Origin: Smittium mucronatum | Lineage: Eukaryota; Kickxellomycota; Harpellomycetes; Harpellales; Legeriomycetaceae | Direction: 5' to 3' | NCBI GenBank assembly: GCA_001953115.1 | Contig: LSSL01007353.1 | Coordinates: 1 to 30,634, forward strand | DNA length: 30,634 bases | Shown here: positions 9,396 to 19,950 of the stretch, in pieces | Layout: the number at the start of each line of letters is the position of its first letter | Position numbering within the stretch: position 1 is the first letter of the stretch | Made by a program: the position numbers and the translations under genes | Notes under the pieces: generated by a model | Seen by the model: only the letters and a program-made list of their open reading frames with translations | Databases searched by the model: none | Told to the model about the DNA's origin: nothing

Positions 9396-10617
9396 ATCAA
9401 AATCATTTTAGTATAAAATAATTAGCTAATCTTTTATTCATTGATTAAAAAAACGAATGTTGAAAATATGTGCCAATAATAAACATAATTTAGGTAAGAA
9501 TCAAATATAAAAGGTTAGAAAATTAGCATGAAATTTTTAGTCCAAAACTGACATTTTAAGGAAATATTTGAAAAATTGGTCAAATCACTTACATTTTATT
9601 CAGTAATATGACTTACGTTTAATTAACTACACAATAATCTGATAATATAAGCAAAAATCTGATTTATTTTTCAGCAAAAATTAAAATATGTATATTGCAA
9701 ATAATATTAACTTTATAGCGCTCAACTAATAAGGATTATGACCACTACCCCTACATTTCTAAAAATCGAAAACTTTTTTTTCACCGGAAATACAAGCTAG
9801 CTAGAACTTTTCTGTATTAAAAGGAAATTTCAGGAAAACTTATCTAAGATAATTATTTCTTTCTTTGAAATATTTTAAACATTCATAAGTATATTTTAGG
9901 TAAAAAGAGCCCGTGTAACCAATTTTAATCGTTAATTGTTGAATTCTAATTTTTCATCTAATTCATCTTTAAATTATGTTTCATTAGGTTAATTTCAGGC
10001 GAAAAATCGATTGAAATATAATGCTAAAGGGATGTATAGGTACATATTTATTTAGCTATCAAGTGATTCAAGTAATTGAAGATTTTATTCCAAAAATTAA
10101 ATCTCAAAATAGAACCACGAAATATATTTCTAATTTATAACAAAACTCCAAAGTAATGCAAATTCGTGACTAAATTATCAATTAAAAAAATATTCTTAAG
10201 TTACTTATTTCTTAGTTATATATCTATATTTACGCTTTATAATTTATATACGGTGTACACATCCTCATTTTATAAAATAAAATAATAGAAAATCAATTAA
10301 AGTTCCAAAAAAAAAAAAAATTGTTACACCATAAAGAGATAAATAGTTAAATATTCATTAAATATAAAAAATTGATTAAGCATAATAAAATGAATGAAAA
10401 TTTAAGCGTTTAAATAAATGCATTATTTAATATTGATTTTTTTTTATCTATCTGGGTCACCCTTTCTTTTTTCTTTCAGAGATCGAAATTAATCTTGAAT
10501 GACGGCCTTTTTGATTTCTATTAAAAAATCGTATATGTGAATAAAATTTATATATTTTAAAAATTCAATACAAATACAATATAATTTTTCCATGCCAATA
10601 TTTTTTTTCGGAAACGG

Positions 10618-10660
10618 AATTTTCGTTTTATCAAAAAACTGCATAAATGATACGAAAATT
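10618..10660. repeat. Imperfect hairpin
   Basis: AATTTTCG with TTTTATCA on the left pairs with TGATACGAAAATT on the right, with a 3-base bulge and a loop of about 14. Confidence 0.4.
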
Positions 10661-10774
10661 TTCGAACTCCAAGGGGTTTTTTTTTGATATGTGTCCTATT
10701 TTTATTTTTTTAATTTCAGATTCGGATACACTGAATATAAATTTTTCTAAATTACTTTTTACCATGTCGAAATG

Positions 10775-10818
10775 AAAATGGAATTAATGAAATTGCATAA
10801 TTTCATTAATTCCATTTT
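10775..10818. repeat. Perfect 20-bp stem, 4-base loop
   Basis: AAAATGGAATTAATGAAATT is followed by GCAT and its exact reverse complement. A perfect 20-bp palindrome arm is unlikely by chance even in A+T-rich DNA. It could be a recent fold-back duplication or a structured RNA. Confidence 0.8.
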
Positions 10819-12612
10819 TTCAAAATTTATTGAGTATTAATTTTGATATTCTTCGAAAATCTTATAAGAAAATGTGATAAATATAATTTTTTTGGCCTAG
10901 AAAACTTCTGCTTCACTGTTTTATTGAATTTTTAAATGACATTGTTTATAGAGGGGCCAAAAATAAATGATCCCTCATAGCAATTATTATTTTTTTGGAT
11001 ATGTTTTTTAGAAATAAAATCCACCAAATCCTTATTAAAATTGAACTTAATTCACAAGATAAAATGTTCTTTTGCTTCTTCGAAGAAAATTTTTTTCACC
11101 ATCCGTTTCATTTTACAAATATATCCATATATTATATTTTTAATACCATTTTTTTCTCATTAGATTTCATCTTTAACATTTTCAGATACACGCAACCAGA
11201 ATTCGGTTCTATATAAAACCATAGGAAAAGTGTTTATTTTTTTAGAACTTTGTGTTGCGGAGTCCTACTAAACTTTACTGTTTAAAATAAAATTTTAACT
11301 TTTTAGCTTGTATCATAAGTAATTAAAAAGCCCAAATATAATCTTTTGTATTATCTGCTGATTGCAGATATTGCAATAGGTGAAAAATATTGCTTTAAAT
11401 ATTTAATATTGATAATTATTTCTGGGTACCCTCCTTTAACAACTTGAATTTTGAATCAACATGAATACCCGCAGCCAGGGAAAGTCTATATATCAATATT
11501 TTTGATTTCATAAGATATTAATATCTATAGGTACAAATAAATATCCTGTGATGTAAGTAAATTGATCAGTTAAACGTTTATTTAATTTATTTAATTCATT
11601 TTCTAGCATTACAATTTTTATTAAACTACCAGCTTTCGATGTTTGTAATGATTTTTTCTAGCTGAATATATTTTTTCCATGAAAATCTTTAGTTTCCAGA
11701 TTTAAGATTTTTTTTATTTGATATGGGCTATAAAAATCTTTGAATAGAGAAATGGTTCTGTTTTTTATTAAATTTTATTTAAATTCGGTGCATGTTTGAA
11801 AATTGGCTGTTTACTAGTAGTGCTTCTTAATACAATCATAATATTTATCTAATATAAAATCACCAAGAAAGTCCCCAATATTAATTAACACAGGGATATA
11901 CTGTTGATCATTATTAACTAAACTTTATAGAATATTTACTTGCATATTTTTATACTTCCTCTCGTTGAGCGGATTTACTGATATCATCCAATTATTTTTG
12001 GATTTATTCTTTGTTAACTGAATTGAATTAAATTTATTTAATTTATAAAGCTAAGGCAAATTTCGTTTTTTAAATTTTTAAAATTATATTATTTATATAT
12101 TAGCTATAAAAAAATATTATTTTTAACTTTTTTTGAATAATTACAATTATTTAGAAAAAAAGTTCTATTTTTATGTACATAAAATATTGCAATTAAATCT
12201 TTTTGTAGAATATTATAGATTATCTATGTTTTGTAAAATTTAAAAAATTGTTTTTTTGTTGCAATTTATTTTATGCTAAAAAAATAGATGATTTACATAT
12301 GTAATAAACTGATTTATTAAATTTCATATTCTCGCTTAATTTATCAGATTATTGTGCAGGAGAATTGAAAAGAATTCGAAGTCTGAATAAAATTTCTTTT
12401 GTTTGACCAATCTGTGAAAAATTCCTCAAAATTCCATATTTATGCTGAAAATGTCAGATTTTATTATTTATCCAAATATAAAATAGAAATTTCTAAAATC
12501 CTCGTTTTTCTGGCATCTAAGTTTCTAAAAAAAAATAGTCAGTTCGCATCTAAAAAACCCATATTAATTTTACTCTAATTATGAAACGGTAAAGCAGTGC
12601 TTGCTGTTTTTG

Positions 12613-12633
12613 ATAGTTCTTTCGACGAACTAT
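12613..12633. repeat. 7-bp stem hairpin
   Basis: ATAGTTC and GAACTAT pair around the loop TTTCGAC. Small, possibly chance. Confidence 0.4.
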
Positions 12634-12702
12634 AACTAACTGTATACCAAATATATAAATATGTCATAAATTGTCATTATATTTAATATGAATTAATAAA
12701 GA

Positions 12703-12737
12703 GAAGAGAAATCAGGATTCATAGAATCCTTTCTCTC
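12703..12737. repeat. Two-part hairpin
   Basis: AGGATTC and GAATCCT pair around ATA (12714-12730), and the flanking GAGAA and TTCTC extend the stem beyond a 3-base bulge. Confidence 0.5.
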
Positions 12738-13096
12738 AAGACTTTATAAACCAATTCTTTAGAATGAGCATACAAACATTAATAAAATATAACCAAAAGC
12801 ATTTATATGCCTATCATTACATATTATTTTCTGAAAACTAAAAGGGGTTTATTATGTCCATATTTGCATATCACAACGGTGATTATAATTTTTTTTATAA
12901 ATTCATCCATAAAAAACCAAAATTATATCATTTTTGGGCTATTAATTTTAGTAAAATTAACTAATTACATTTCATGAAAAAATAAAATCATCTAACTAAT
13001 ATATATTGGTAAGATTTTATTAAAATAATCGTAAGTTTAACCGTTACTCACCCTAGTTGTAGAACTACAGGTTCTGTGTATAGGTTAAATATTCAA

Positions 13097-13247
13097 AATT
13101 ACTAATTTATTTTGAAATCACTTAAATTAATTGAAAATATACTATATTAAGCAAAAAATACCAATTTTCCTAAACCAATAAAATATTAATGTTACACAGG
13201 GATTAATCTTTCCAAGAAATTTAATAAAAATATACTAATTATTCTTT
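13097..13247 (-). repeat. Inverted repeat IR2, left arm
   Basis: Its reverse complement aligns along its full length with 14241-14386. Shared blocks include ATTAGTATATTTTT, TAGTTTAGGAAAATT (one change), TTTTGCTTAATATAGTAT and TTTCAAAATAAATTAGTA. Clear homology with scattered substitutions. Confidence 0.82.
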
Positions 13248-13868
13248 GAAAATTTCGAGCTATAAAAACGATTTTTATTTAGTTAGAACATTGAAAATCT
13301 ACAATAGAAAAATTTTAAAAGCAAAAAAAATAGTTTTTTTTGGTAAAACTAGATAAATTAGCTTTAAACAATATATATGAATAAAGATTTAATCCATTAT
13401 TTTTGGGAATTTAAAGCTACAGACTCTTTATCCATTCACTTAAATCATAATTTTTAAAAATGAGCTGATTAAAATATTTCAATATCAAAATTTTAAAATT
13501 AGAATTATAAATGCAGATTAGTGTTTAATTTATTAAATCTAATCTCGAAAATCAAGTTTTAGAATGAGCTAGATAAATATCTTTAGGATTTATTCGTGAT
13601 GACTCCAAACTCTATAACCATAATAACTGTTGCCACTAAATAATAAGTATTTGAAAATAATACGTCATAATAGGTCTTATTTATAATCAAGAAAATTTCA
13701 AAAATATTATTCTTTCAATAAATATCATTAAAATCTTTTTATTTCAGTTACTAAAAATATTATATTTCAAAAAAAATCCAAAGATGGGTAAAATAAAATT
13801 TGCTAATGTTAAAGTATATAATTATCTTTCTTTAGAAAAAATGTGCAGATTGGCATTAAATAATAATA
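13248..13868. other. Gene-free A+T-rich stretch inside IR2
   Basis: No coding frame or RNA gene seen. Confidence 0.55.
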
Positions 13869-14002
13869 ATTGGGAGTGGGGGTGATTAGGGGTGAGAATA
13901 TTGAGAGGGTATATGTATAGAAAGTGATAAATTTGATAACAATAATACAAGAGAGAGTAGATGAATTCATGGGTAAGCAAATGATAGAGGGGTGGGTAGG
14001 TT
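13869..14002 (+). repeat. G-rich, nearly C-free purine block
   Basis: Runs GGG, GGGGG, GGGG, GGG (13872-13910) and GGGG, GGG (13988-13998) lie in a stretch with only about four C. The first group could form a G-quadruplex with one long loop. It sits in the spacer of IR2. Confidence 0.6.
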
Positions 14003-14240
14003 AAGATTTTACTGTGTTAAAAGTTTAAAGAAGAATTTTTGCATTATTTTGTAATTCATTTTAACTATTACTATTATTTTTATTTTTAAATTAATAAAAT
14101 AAAATGCTTTCGACCAATTATTTACATATTTTAATCATAAAATCAATCCGTTATTAGTATTACAGCATAATTTTCATTTTGAGTCAAAAAAATCATATGA
14201 AACACAGGGGTAATCAGTTTGTATTAAAATAATTATTCGT

Positions 14241-14386
14241 TCAAAAATTAGTATATTTTTAGTAAATTTCTGGAAAAATTGATCCATGTGTAATATCAAT
14301 ATTGTATTAGTTTAGGAAAATTAGTATGCTTTTGCTTAATATAGTATTTTTTCAAAAAAATTAAGCGATTTCAAAATAAATTAGTA
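14241..14386 (+). repeat. Inverted repeat IR2, right arm
   Basis: Reverse-complement partner of 13097-13247. It ends about 50 bases before the 5' end of R copy B. Confidence 0.82.
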
Positions 14387-14462
14387 CATATTTTTTATCT
14401 TTTCCTGTTTATAATAGATGGGTTAATTTTTACATACCCACTAAGAGTGAAATACCTTGTCG

Positions 14463-14493
14463 TGGTTTAGGGGATTAATAGTGTACTTTTCGA
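14463..14493 (+). promoter_or_regulatory. A-box-like motif and TTCGA in R copy B
   Basis: TGGTTTAGGGG (14463-14473) fits the pol III A-box pattern TRGYNNARNNG, 26 bases from the element start. TTCGA (14489-14493) is a weak B-box-like core. Copy C keeps the A-box exactly (16066-16076, minus) but not TTCGA; copy A keeps TTCGA and differs from the A-box by one base. Confidence 0.35.
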
Positions 14494-14580
14494 AGTATAC
14501 TGAAATAAAATTTCACACAGCTTTATACTATTCTTTTTTGGGAGTAGTAGATTCAACGTAAAGCGATTCGTAGGACATTG

Positions 14581-14820
14581 TAAGGATCAGGTTTAATGGG
14601 ATAATTTTAATGATAAAAGGTAAAAGTTATACTAGTTAAAAATATAAAAGATAAGGAAAGAAACAAGTTAAAAAGCTTAGCCATTCCAAAATGTCTAAAC
14701 TTCCTTTTTTAAACCATTTTCTATTTTCTAAAAGTCAATTATGCTTATGGGAAGATTTCTTCATTGGATGAAACATTCAATGCGTGTACTGAATCCATTG
14801 GTTCATTACAGATAGCAATT
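14581..14820. other. Extra 240-bp segment inside R copy B
   Basis: Copies A and C pass directly from the GGACA-type block to the AGAGGAGG block; B has this A+T-richer segment between them. I recognise no ends or duplication. Insertion into B or loss before A and C are both possible. Confidence 0.65.
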
Positions 14821-14909
14821 ACAGAGGAGGACCATCTCGAAACAGGAGGAACCAATCGTTTAGCACAGCCGAGACATAGTCTAGTGCACAAGTCTAGAAT
14901 TCGACAGTC

Positions 14910-14927
14910 AGACGCATCTCAGCGTCT
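14910..14927 (+). repeat. 6-bp stem hairpin in R copy B
   Basis: AGACGC and GCGTCT pair around ATCTCA. Identical in copy C (15849-15866); degraded in A. Confidence 0.55.
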
Positions 14928-15032
14928 AACAGCTATTTTTAGGATATCCATGTCGATCAAATCCACGTTTGGGTAGGAGCCTAATTTTTTTAATCCTGTT
15001 AGAAGCAGGCTATGACTAGGAGCTCATTAGCT

Positions 15033-15054
15033 TCAATCAACTATTGTTCATTGA
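15033..15054 (+). repeat. Conserved R stem-loop, copy B
   Basis: TCAATCAAC and GTTCATTGA form a 9-bp stem with one mismatch around TATT. Confidence 0.55.
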
Positions 15055-15274
15055 TAAAGAGTTTAATTCTTGACTACATTTAACCTCAGTCATACACCTA
15101 CTTGAAGCAACGCCAGGGGGGTGGGGGTCTTTCGGTTGGTATATTGCACCCTTTTCCGGTAGGTATGCAGCCGGTAGTCCAGTAGAGGAGCTTATTGTAG
15201 TTAGGATAATAGTATTTTCTATACGTCTTTTTTTTATCATTTTTTTTAGTATATTTTAAATGACGTTATCTTAC

Positions 15275-15280
15275 AATAAA
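15275..15280 (+). terminator. AATAAA signal of R copy B
   Basis: AATAAA twelve bases before the poly-A run 15293-15302. Confidence 0.65.
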
Positions 15281-15496
15281 ATCCCATTGTACAAAAAAAA
15301 AACTCTGGATTGAATAATCCAAATCAAAAATGCTTATATTTTTTTTATAACAATCTATAAAAAAAATTCAATTTTCAATCAGAGGATTTTAAATTCTAAT
15401 TTGAAACGTTTGACCCAATTCTATTCAAAAATTAAAAATCATTATAATCCCAGTATAAATTTAATAATTTGTATTTTTTTTTTTGAATCAAGGAAT

Positions 15497-15502
15497 TTTA
15501 TT
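15497..15502 (-). terminator. AATAAA signal of R copy C
   Basis: AATAAA in sense orientation, about a dozen bases before the poly-A. Confidence 0.65.
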
Positions 15503-15721
15503 GTAAGATAATTCATTTAAAACTATACTAAAAAAAATGATAAAAAAAAGACGTATAGAAAATACTATTATCCTAACTACAATAAGCTCCTCTGCCGGAC
15601 TACCGGCTGCATACCTACGGGAAAAGGGTTCAATCCAACAACCAAAATACCCCCTCCCCTGGCATTGCTTCAAGTATGCTGGATGACTGAGGTTACATGC
15701 AGTCATGAATTAAGCTCTTTG

Positions 15722-15743
15722 TCAATGAACAACAGTTCATTGA
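15722..15743 (-). repeat. Conserved R stem-loop, copy C
   Basis: TCAATGAAC and GTTCATTGA pair perfectly over 9 bp around a 4-base loop; AGCT on both sides may extend the stem. Confidence 0.65.
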
Positions 15744-15848
15744 AGCTATTGAGCAGCTAGTCAGAGCCTACTTCTAACAGGATTGATAAAATTAGGCTCC
15801 TACCCAAACGTGGGATTGATCGACATGGATATCCTAAAAATAGCTGTT

Positions 15849-15866
15849 AGACGCTGAGATGCGTCT
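15849..15866 (-). repeat. 6-bp stem hairpin in R copy C
   Basis: AGACGC and GCGTCT around a 6-base loop, identical to copy B. Confidence 0.55.
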
Positions 15867-16065
15867 GACTGTCGAATTCTGGACTTGTGCACTAGACTAT
15901 GTCTCATCTGTGCTAAACGATCGGTTCCTGCTGTTATGAGATGGCCCTCCTCTGGAATCACTGTCCTCCGAATCGCTGTGCGAAATCTCCACTACACCCA
16001 ACCAAGAATAGTGCAACGCTGTGTGAAATTTTAGTCTAGTTTACCCCGAAAAGTATACTATTAAG

Positions 16066-16076
16066 CCCCTAAACCA
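16066..16076 (-). promoter_or_regulatory. A-box-like motif in R copy C
   Basis: Reads TGGTTTAGGGG in sense, identical to copy B and at the same distance from the 5' end. Confidence 0.35.
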
Positions 16077-16102
16077 CATCAAGGTATTTCACTCTAAGGG
16101 GA

Positions 16103-17998
16103 TAAAAAACTGATATGGAGAAAATTATGATTCAAAAATAACTACATAAATCAATTTTTAAAATTTATTATTTCATATTATTAATTAATTAATTTTAAAC
16201 ACTGTAAAATAAATAGTTATAATTCATTTATAATCTCATTTTTTTAAATTATTGATAAATCCGATATTTAACTAAGATTTTTTTAAATGTTTATTCTGGA
16301 ATATTTGCAATTTTTAAGCAAAAATAAAACTTATAAAAATTATAAATTGATTTCCTAAAAATTAAAAATGTATTTTGAACATGAAAATTCGACATTTTTG
16401 TTCCAAGATGTAATAATTTGGATTTATAGTAGAAAAAATGTTCAATAATTTAATTTTTATATAGTATCTGTTAATTATTATTTGCATATGTAATTTTTAA
16501 TTATTTTTTACGAATAGAAAAAAAAATTAGAAAAACGTTCCAAAATTTTTATGGATTCTACAATTTACAATCTCTTTTCTAATATTAAATATAAAAATCA
16601 AAATCTATTTTTATTTCGTTTTATTTATCTAAATTGAAAAAAATAATTTTTCAGCTTTAATTTTATGAATTTTATTCTTTTTTAGGGAGGGTAATTTTTT
16701 TTTATTGGTAAAAAATGATTAAATACCGATTTTTCATAAAAAAATTTATTAAAAGAAATTTATTTTACAATAAATTTTTGTGAATTTGGAAGCCATATTG
16801 ATTAGAAAATTTATCTATGATTTTGATTCTATGTGGTAATGTTTACACCCATCTTTATTGGCTAATTTTTAGAAAATGATTACTCAATTTTAAATAGATA
16901 AATTATTTATTTAAAATTTTATCGTTATCTAATTGATTTGATTAATTTAAATCAAGTTTACCTCTTTATATTTGCAGCAAATGTGGGAAATTTTGATCAT
17001 ACATCTGTTTCTCAGGCATAAATTCAATAAAAGTTTAGAAATTTTAATGCAGTTTAAAATGAACTTTATTTTAAACTATTGAGGGATAATTAAAATAAAT
17101 TAAAAAATTCTAAAAAAACTATTCTTGTAAGACTAAATAGTTGGTCTGAACAATAAATAAAGTTTTCAGATTTATTATATTTGAATTAAGTTTCTTTTTC
17201 CAAGAAAATAAACTTAATAAACAAATATTCACATAAAAAATTTTTAATATGGGAAATTTTGTATAATACCGAATATTAAATCATAAATAAGGTGTTTTTT
17301 AAAAAGATACAATGTAATGATATCAAATCTTATTATTTCTTATGCATTACTTTTTATAATATTACTTTTTATAATTCCCAAACTTAAATAAAATGGCTCG
17401 GTTAAAATAAGAAGTTATTTGAATGAATTCTTACTTATATAATTTTATTTTTTATAAAATTTTGATCCCATATTTTGGTAATTTTTCTTCCTCTATAGAA
17501 TGAAAATTCTATATAAAAAATATAGAACTGATCCATCATATCCCTATTAAATTAAAAATACTTATAATAAATGAACTCAGTATTCAAAAAGATATGTTAC
17601 AAAATTGATATATATTATATATACAACAATACTCATTAAAAATTGCTTCTACGTATCTTAAATTAAGATCTTTTTAATTCAATCCTTTATAAAAAATTCG
17701 AAAATATAGGGAGATGATGTAAATGGAAAAAACTGATGATTTATATTCTTTTCGAACTGATGTAATTGGTTTTTTTAACAGAACTTTATATAATAATGCA
17801 AATAATTTTTAGTTTTAACGATTTTAGAGCTTTCATTTAAAGATATGAATATCAAAATCAGAAAATGGTTTATTATATATTTATATTTGAAAATTTACCA
17901 TAAAAAAAAACATCATGAGAATTTGATATGACATTATTATCAAAACTATGCACTCTAAAACTTATATCGAAAAATAAAGTTTTTAATATATTAAATAT
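16103..17998. other. Gene-free A+T-rich desert
   Basis: About 1.9 kb with no credible frame, RNA gene or repeat that I can support. Confidence 0.6.
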
Positions 17999-18082
17999 TT
18001 TTTCTACATGGTTTTAATCAATGATGTTGAATTTTCAAATTAATGAAAATGATTTTTATTACATCATTATAATGATCAAGTA

Positions 18083-18112
18083 TATATTTTCATATATTTT
18101 TATGAAAATATA
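18083..18112. repeat. 12-bp perfect hairpin in the IR3 left arm
   Basis: TATATTTTCATA and TATGAAAATATA pair around a 6-base loop. The right arm lacks it. Confidence 0.55.
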
Positions 18113-18216
18113 TCATTTATAAGTGAAATTGGACTGTTTTCAAATGAAATCATCATAATTTGATCGATAATTTTTTTAATAAAATTATAAACTATAAATT
18201 TTACAAATTAAATTTT

Positions 18217-18440
18217 GGTATTTTAAAAGCGTAAATTTTTAGTTTCTCAAATCGGATTTCGGCATTTTACAAATACAAATTTTCCATGATTCAAACAATT
18301 TTTTGGTATTTAGCAAATAAAAATTCACCTTTAAAAAATTCTAAATATAGCATTTTACAAATTAGTAGTTTTTCTTTATGAATTTATAATTTTTTAGCCA
18401 TTTTTAAATGATAAAATAAGCATTTTTGCAAAGAAAATTG
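18217..18440 (+). repeat. Degenerate 44-45-bp tandem repeat
   Basis: Units starting GGTATTTT, GGCATTTT, GGTATTTA, AGCATTTT and GCCATTTT begin near 18217, 18261, 18305, 18350 and 18397. Rough consensus is GGCATTTTACAAATAAAAAT followed by TTC. The right IR3 arm holds related units on the other strand. Confidence 0.6.
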
Positions 18441-18487
18441 AGCTATTTTCAAAAAATTGAGTCGAAAAATTAGTAAGCAATATAAAT

Positions 18488-19950
18488 TAAGTTTGGGAGT
18501 TTTTCATTAATTGCGTTAGTAGTGCTACTATTTGGTTTTTGAGAGAAAATTTGTTTTTCCAAAAGAATATAACTTTTTTCCAAACACACAGTTGGGATGG
18601 TTTGAAATTATTATTTTATCATTTATTCGGATATAAATACATAAAACTTTAATTCTAATTAACTAAAAAAATGAGTTTTTATAAACGGATAGAGTTATTT
18701 TACTACTCATTAATGCAAAAAATACTATTAAGTAGTCCTCGAAGATAGTTTGAAGTCTATTTTCTATTAAATCACTCATGGATAAACCCTATTATGTGGT
18801 AAATTGATTTTTATTAAAAATACATTTTCACTTTTGAAAAAAATTTCAAAGGGATTTAGCATGTGTGATTACAGTTATAATAATTTCATGTTGCACCCAT
18901 ATTAAAGACGATTTCCATTTTTTGTTCATTTATACGCTTTATTGGGTTATCAATTATTATTTAAATTCTATGGAGACTTTAATTGATGATCATTACATCC
19001 TTGAGCTCTTTAATAAAAGTTGTGAAAATTACTAAATTTACAGAACTATATGTTAATATTCTGCGACTAAAGATTTTTTTAGAATTAGATGTTATTTTTA
19101 AAATTTTATTTCTTCCTCTAAAGGTTGGGAGAATTACTGATGATCGAGTTACAAATACTGATTTAACCATAGTTCTTCCAAAAATGAATATAAACCCCCT
19201 ATTTGTCGATAAATATGCAATCACAACTATCTGAAGCAACTTCTGAGCTAAAAAATATGGAATATATTGCTCTTTACTCAATATTTAACATGAAATTTAC
19301 TTTATCTAGTACTCCGCATATTTTTTTCTAAAGTAATATTTAATTTTTTTAGTTTATTTATAACAGATGAAACAGATATATTGATATACATATTTTCAAA
19401 AAAAAATTTCCTTGATTTCCTATAAAGTTATTTCTGGGTTCAATTCAATTAATCAATCTATCTTGAACCGAAAATCATCTTATAATTTTAAATTTATTCA
19501 TCTTCCATCAGAAGTGTTTTTTTCGAAGACTAGCTGAGCTGATTTTTCGAAAAAATCAAAATAAGTTTTTTGGCTACTGAAATAAGCCTCTTAGAAGATC
19601 CATATTCCAAAAAATTTTGATGCATTTTTTGTCGAGATCCAGTTGTCAAAAAAAAATTAATATAATCTAGGTTTTTGGCCCTCGATTATTTAAAAATATT
19701 TTATAGAATTTGGGTCTCAAATATATCGTCATTATATGGTTGATAGATAATAGAATTTTTTTTGAATATTTTTATTCTGATCTGAAACAATTTTACAAAT
19801 AAGTTTTACGAGAACTTTTTTATCTGTTCCTGTGTTTTTTAGTACATAGATTTTTGAGAACATTTGTGGCTTATTGAAAAAAAAAAATTATTAGTCAAAA
19901 GCAAAGCTATAAAAATTATAAAAATAATACTTAAAGAAAATCCAAAAAAA
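18488..19950. other. IR3 interior, no recognised gene
   Basis: Overlapping frames exist on both strands at 18979-19281 (100 codons minus) and 18983-19234 (83 codons plus). The minus one contains a patch less dominated by Lys/Asn/Ile (around GRTMVKSVFVTRSSVILPTF) but no motif I recognise. If IR3 is a transposon, this is where a decayed transposase would be. I cannot support a coding call. Confidence 0.5.

Larger units (their letters stand above)
9401..13096. other. Gene-free A+T-rich desert with isolated hairpins
   Basis: About 3.7 kb. The longest plus frame (10995-11216) is a Phe/Ile/Asn-rich composition artefact. Four hairpins (10618-10660, 10775-10818, 12613-12633, 12703-12737) are the only structure I can support. 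Confidence 0.55.
14437..15302 (+). mobile_element. SINE-like retroelement R, copy B
   Basis: Plus-oriented copy. It begins CCCACTAAGAGTGAAATACC, ends AATAAA (15275-15280), a dozen bases and ten A (15293-15302). It is very similar to copy C, for example across the blocks containing CACAAGTCTAGAATTCGACA, CAGACGCATCTCAGCGTC and AGGATATCCATGTCGATCAA. It is longer than A and C because of about 240 bp present only here (14581-14820). No frame is conserved with the other copies. No clean target duplication is visible. Confidence 0.85.
15474..16102 (-). mobile_element. SINE-like retroelement R, copy C
   Basis: Minus-oriented copy of about 629 bp, tail to tail with copy B across about 170 bp. In sense it begins CCCCTTAGAGTGAAATACC and ends AATAAA, then about a dozen bases and eleven A (T run 15474-15484). 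It lacks the extra segment of copy B. A 72-codon frame at 15488-15706 on the sense strand is not open in copies A and B, so I regard it as fortuitous. Confidence 0.85.
17999..18487 (+). repeat. Inverted repeat IR3, left arm
   Basis: Aligns with the reverse complement of 19951-20343. The best block has CTGTTTTCAAATGAAATCAT, ATAATTTGATCGATAATTTT and TAGTTTCTCAAATCGGATTT, nearly unbroken; homology continues on both sides with indels. The left arm is about 100 bp longer because it holds more units of a 44-45-bp tandem repeat. Confidence 0.85.

Noticed and set aside
5865..9455. The 18-mer TCATTGATTAAAAAAACG at 5865-5882 and again at 9438-9455.
   Set aside because: Flanks do not align; half of it is an A run, so a chance match or a decayed fragment cannot be told apart.
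15627..15636. GGTTCAATCC in R copy C as a pol III B-box.
   Set aside because: Not present at the matching place in copies A or B and too far from the A-box-like motif.
15037..15706. Small minus-strand frames at 15037-15240 and 15488-15706 inside R copies.
   Set aside because: The first is antisense to its R copy; the second is in sense but not open in the other two copies. No shared protein.
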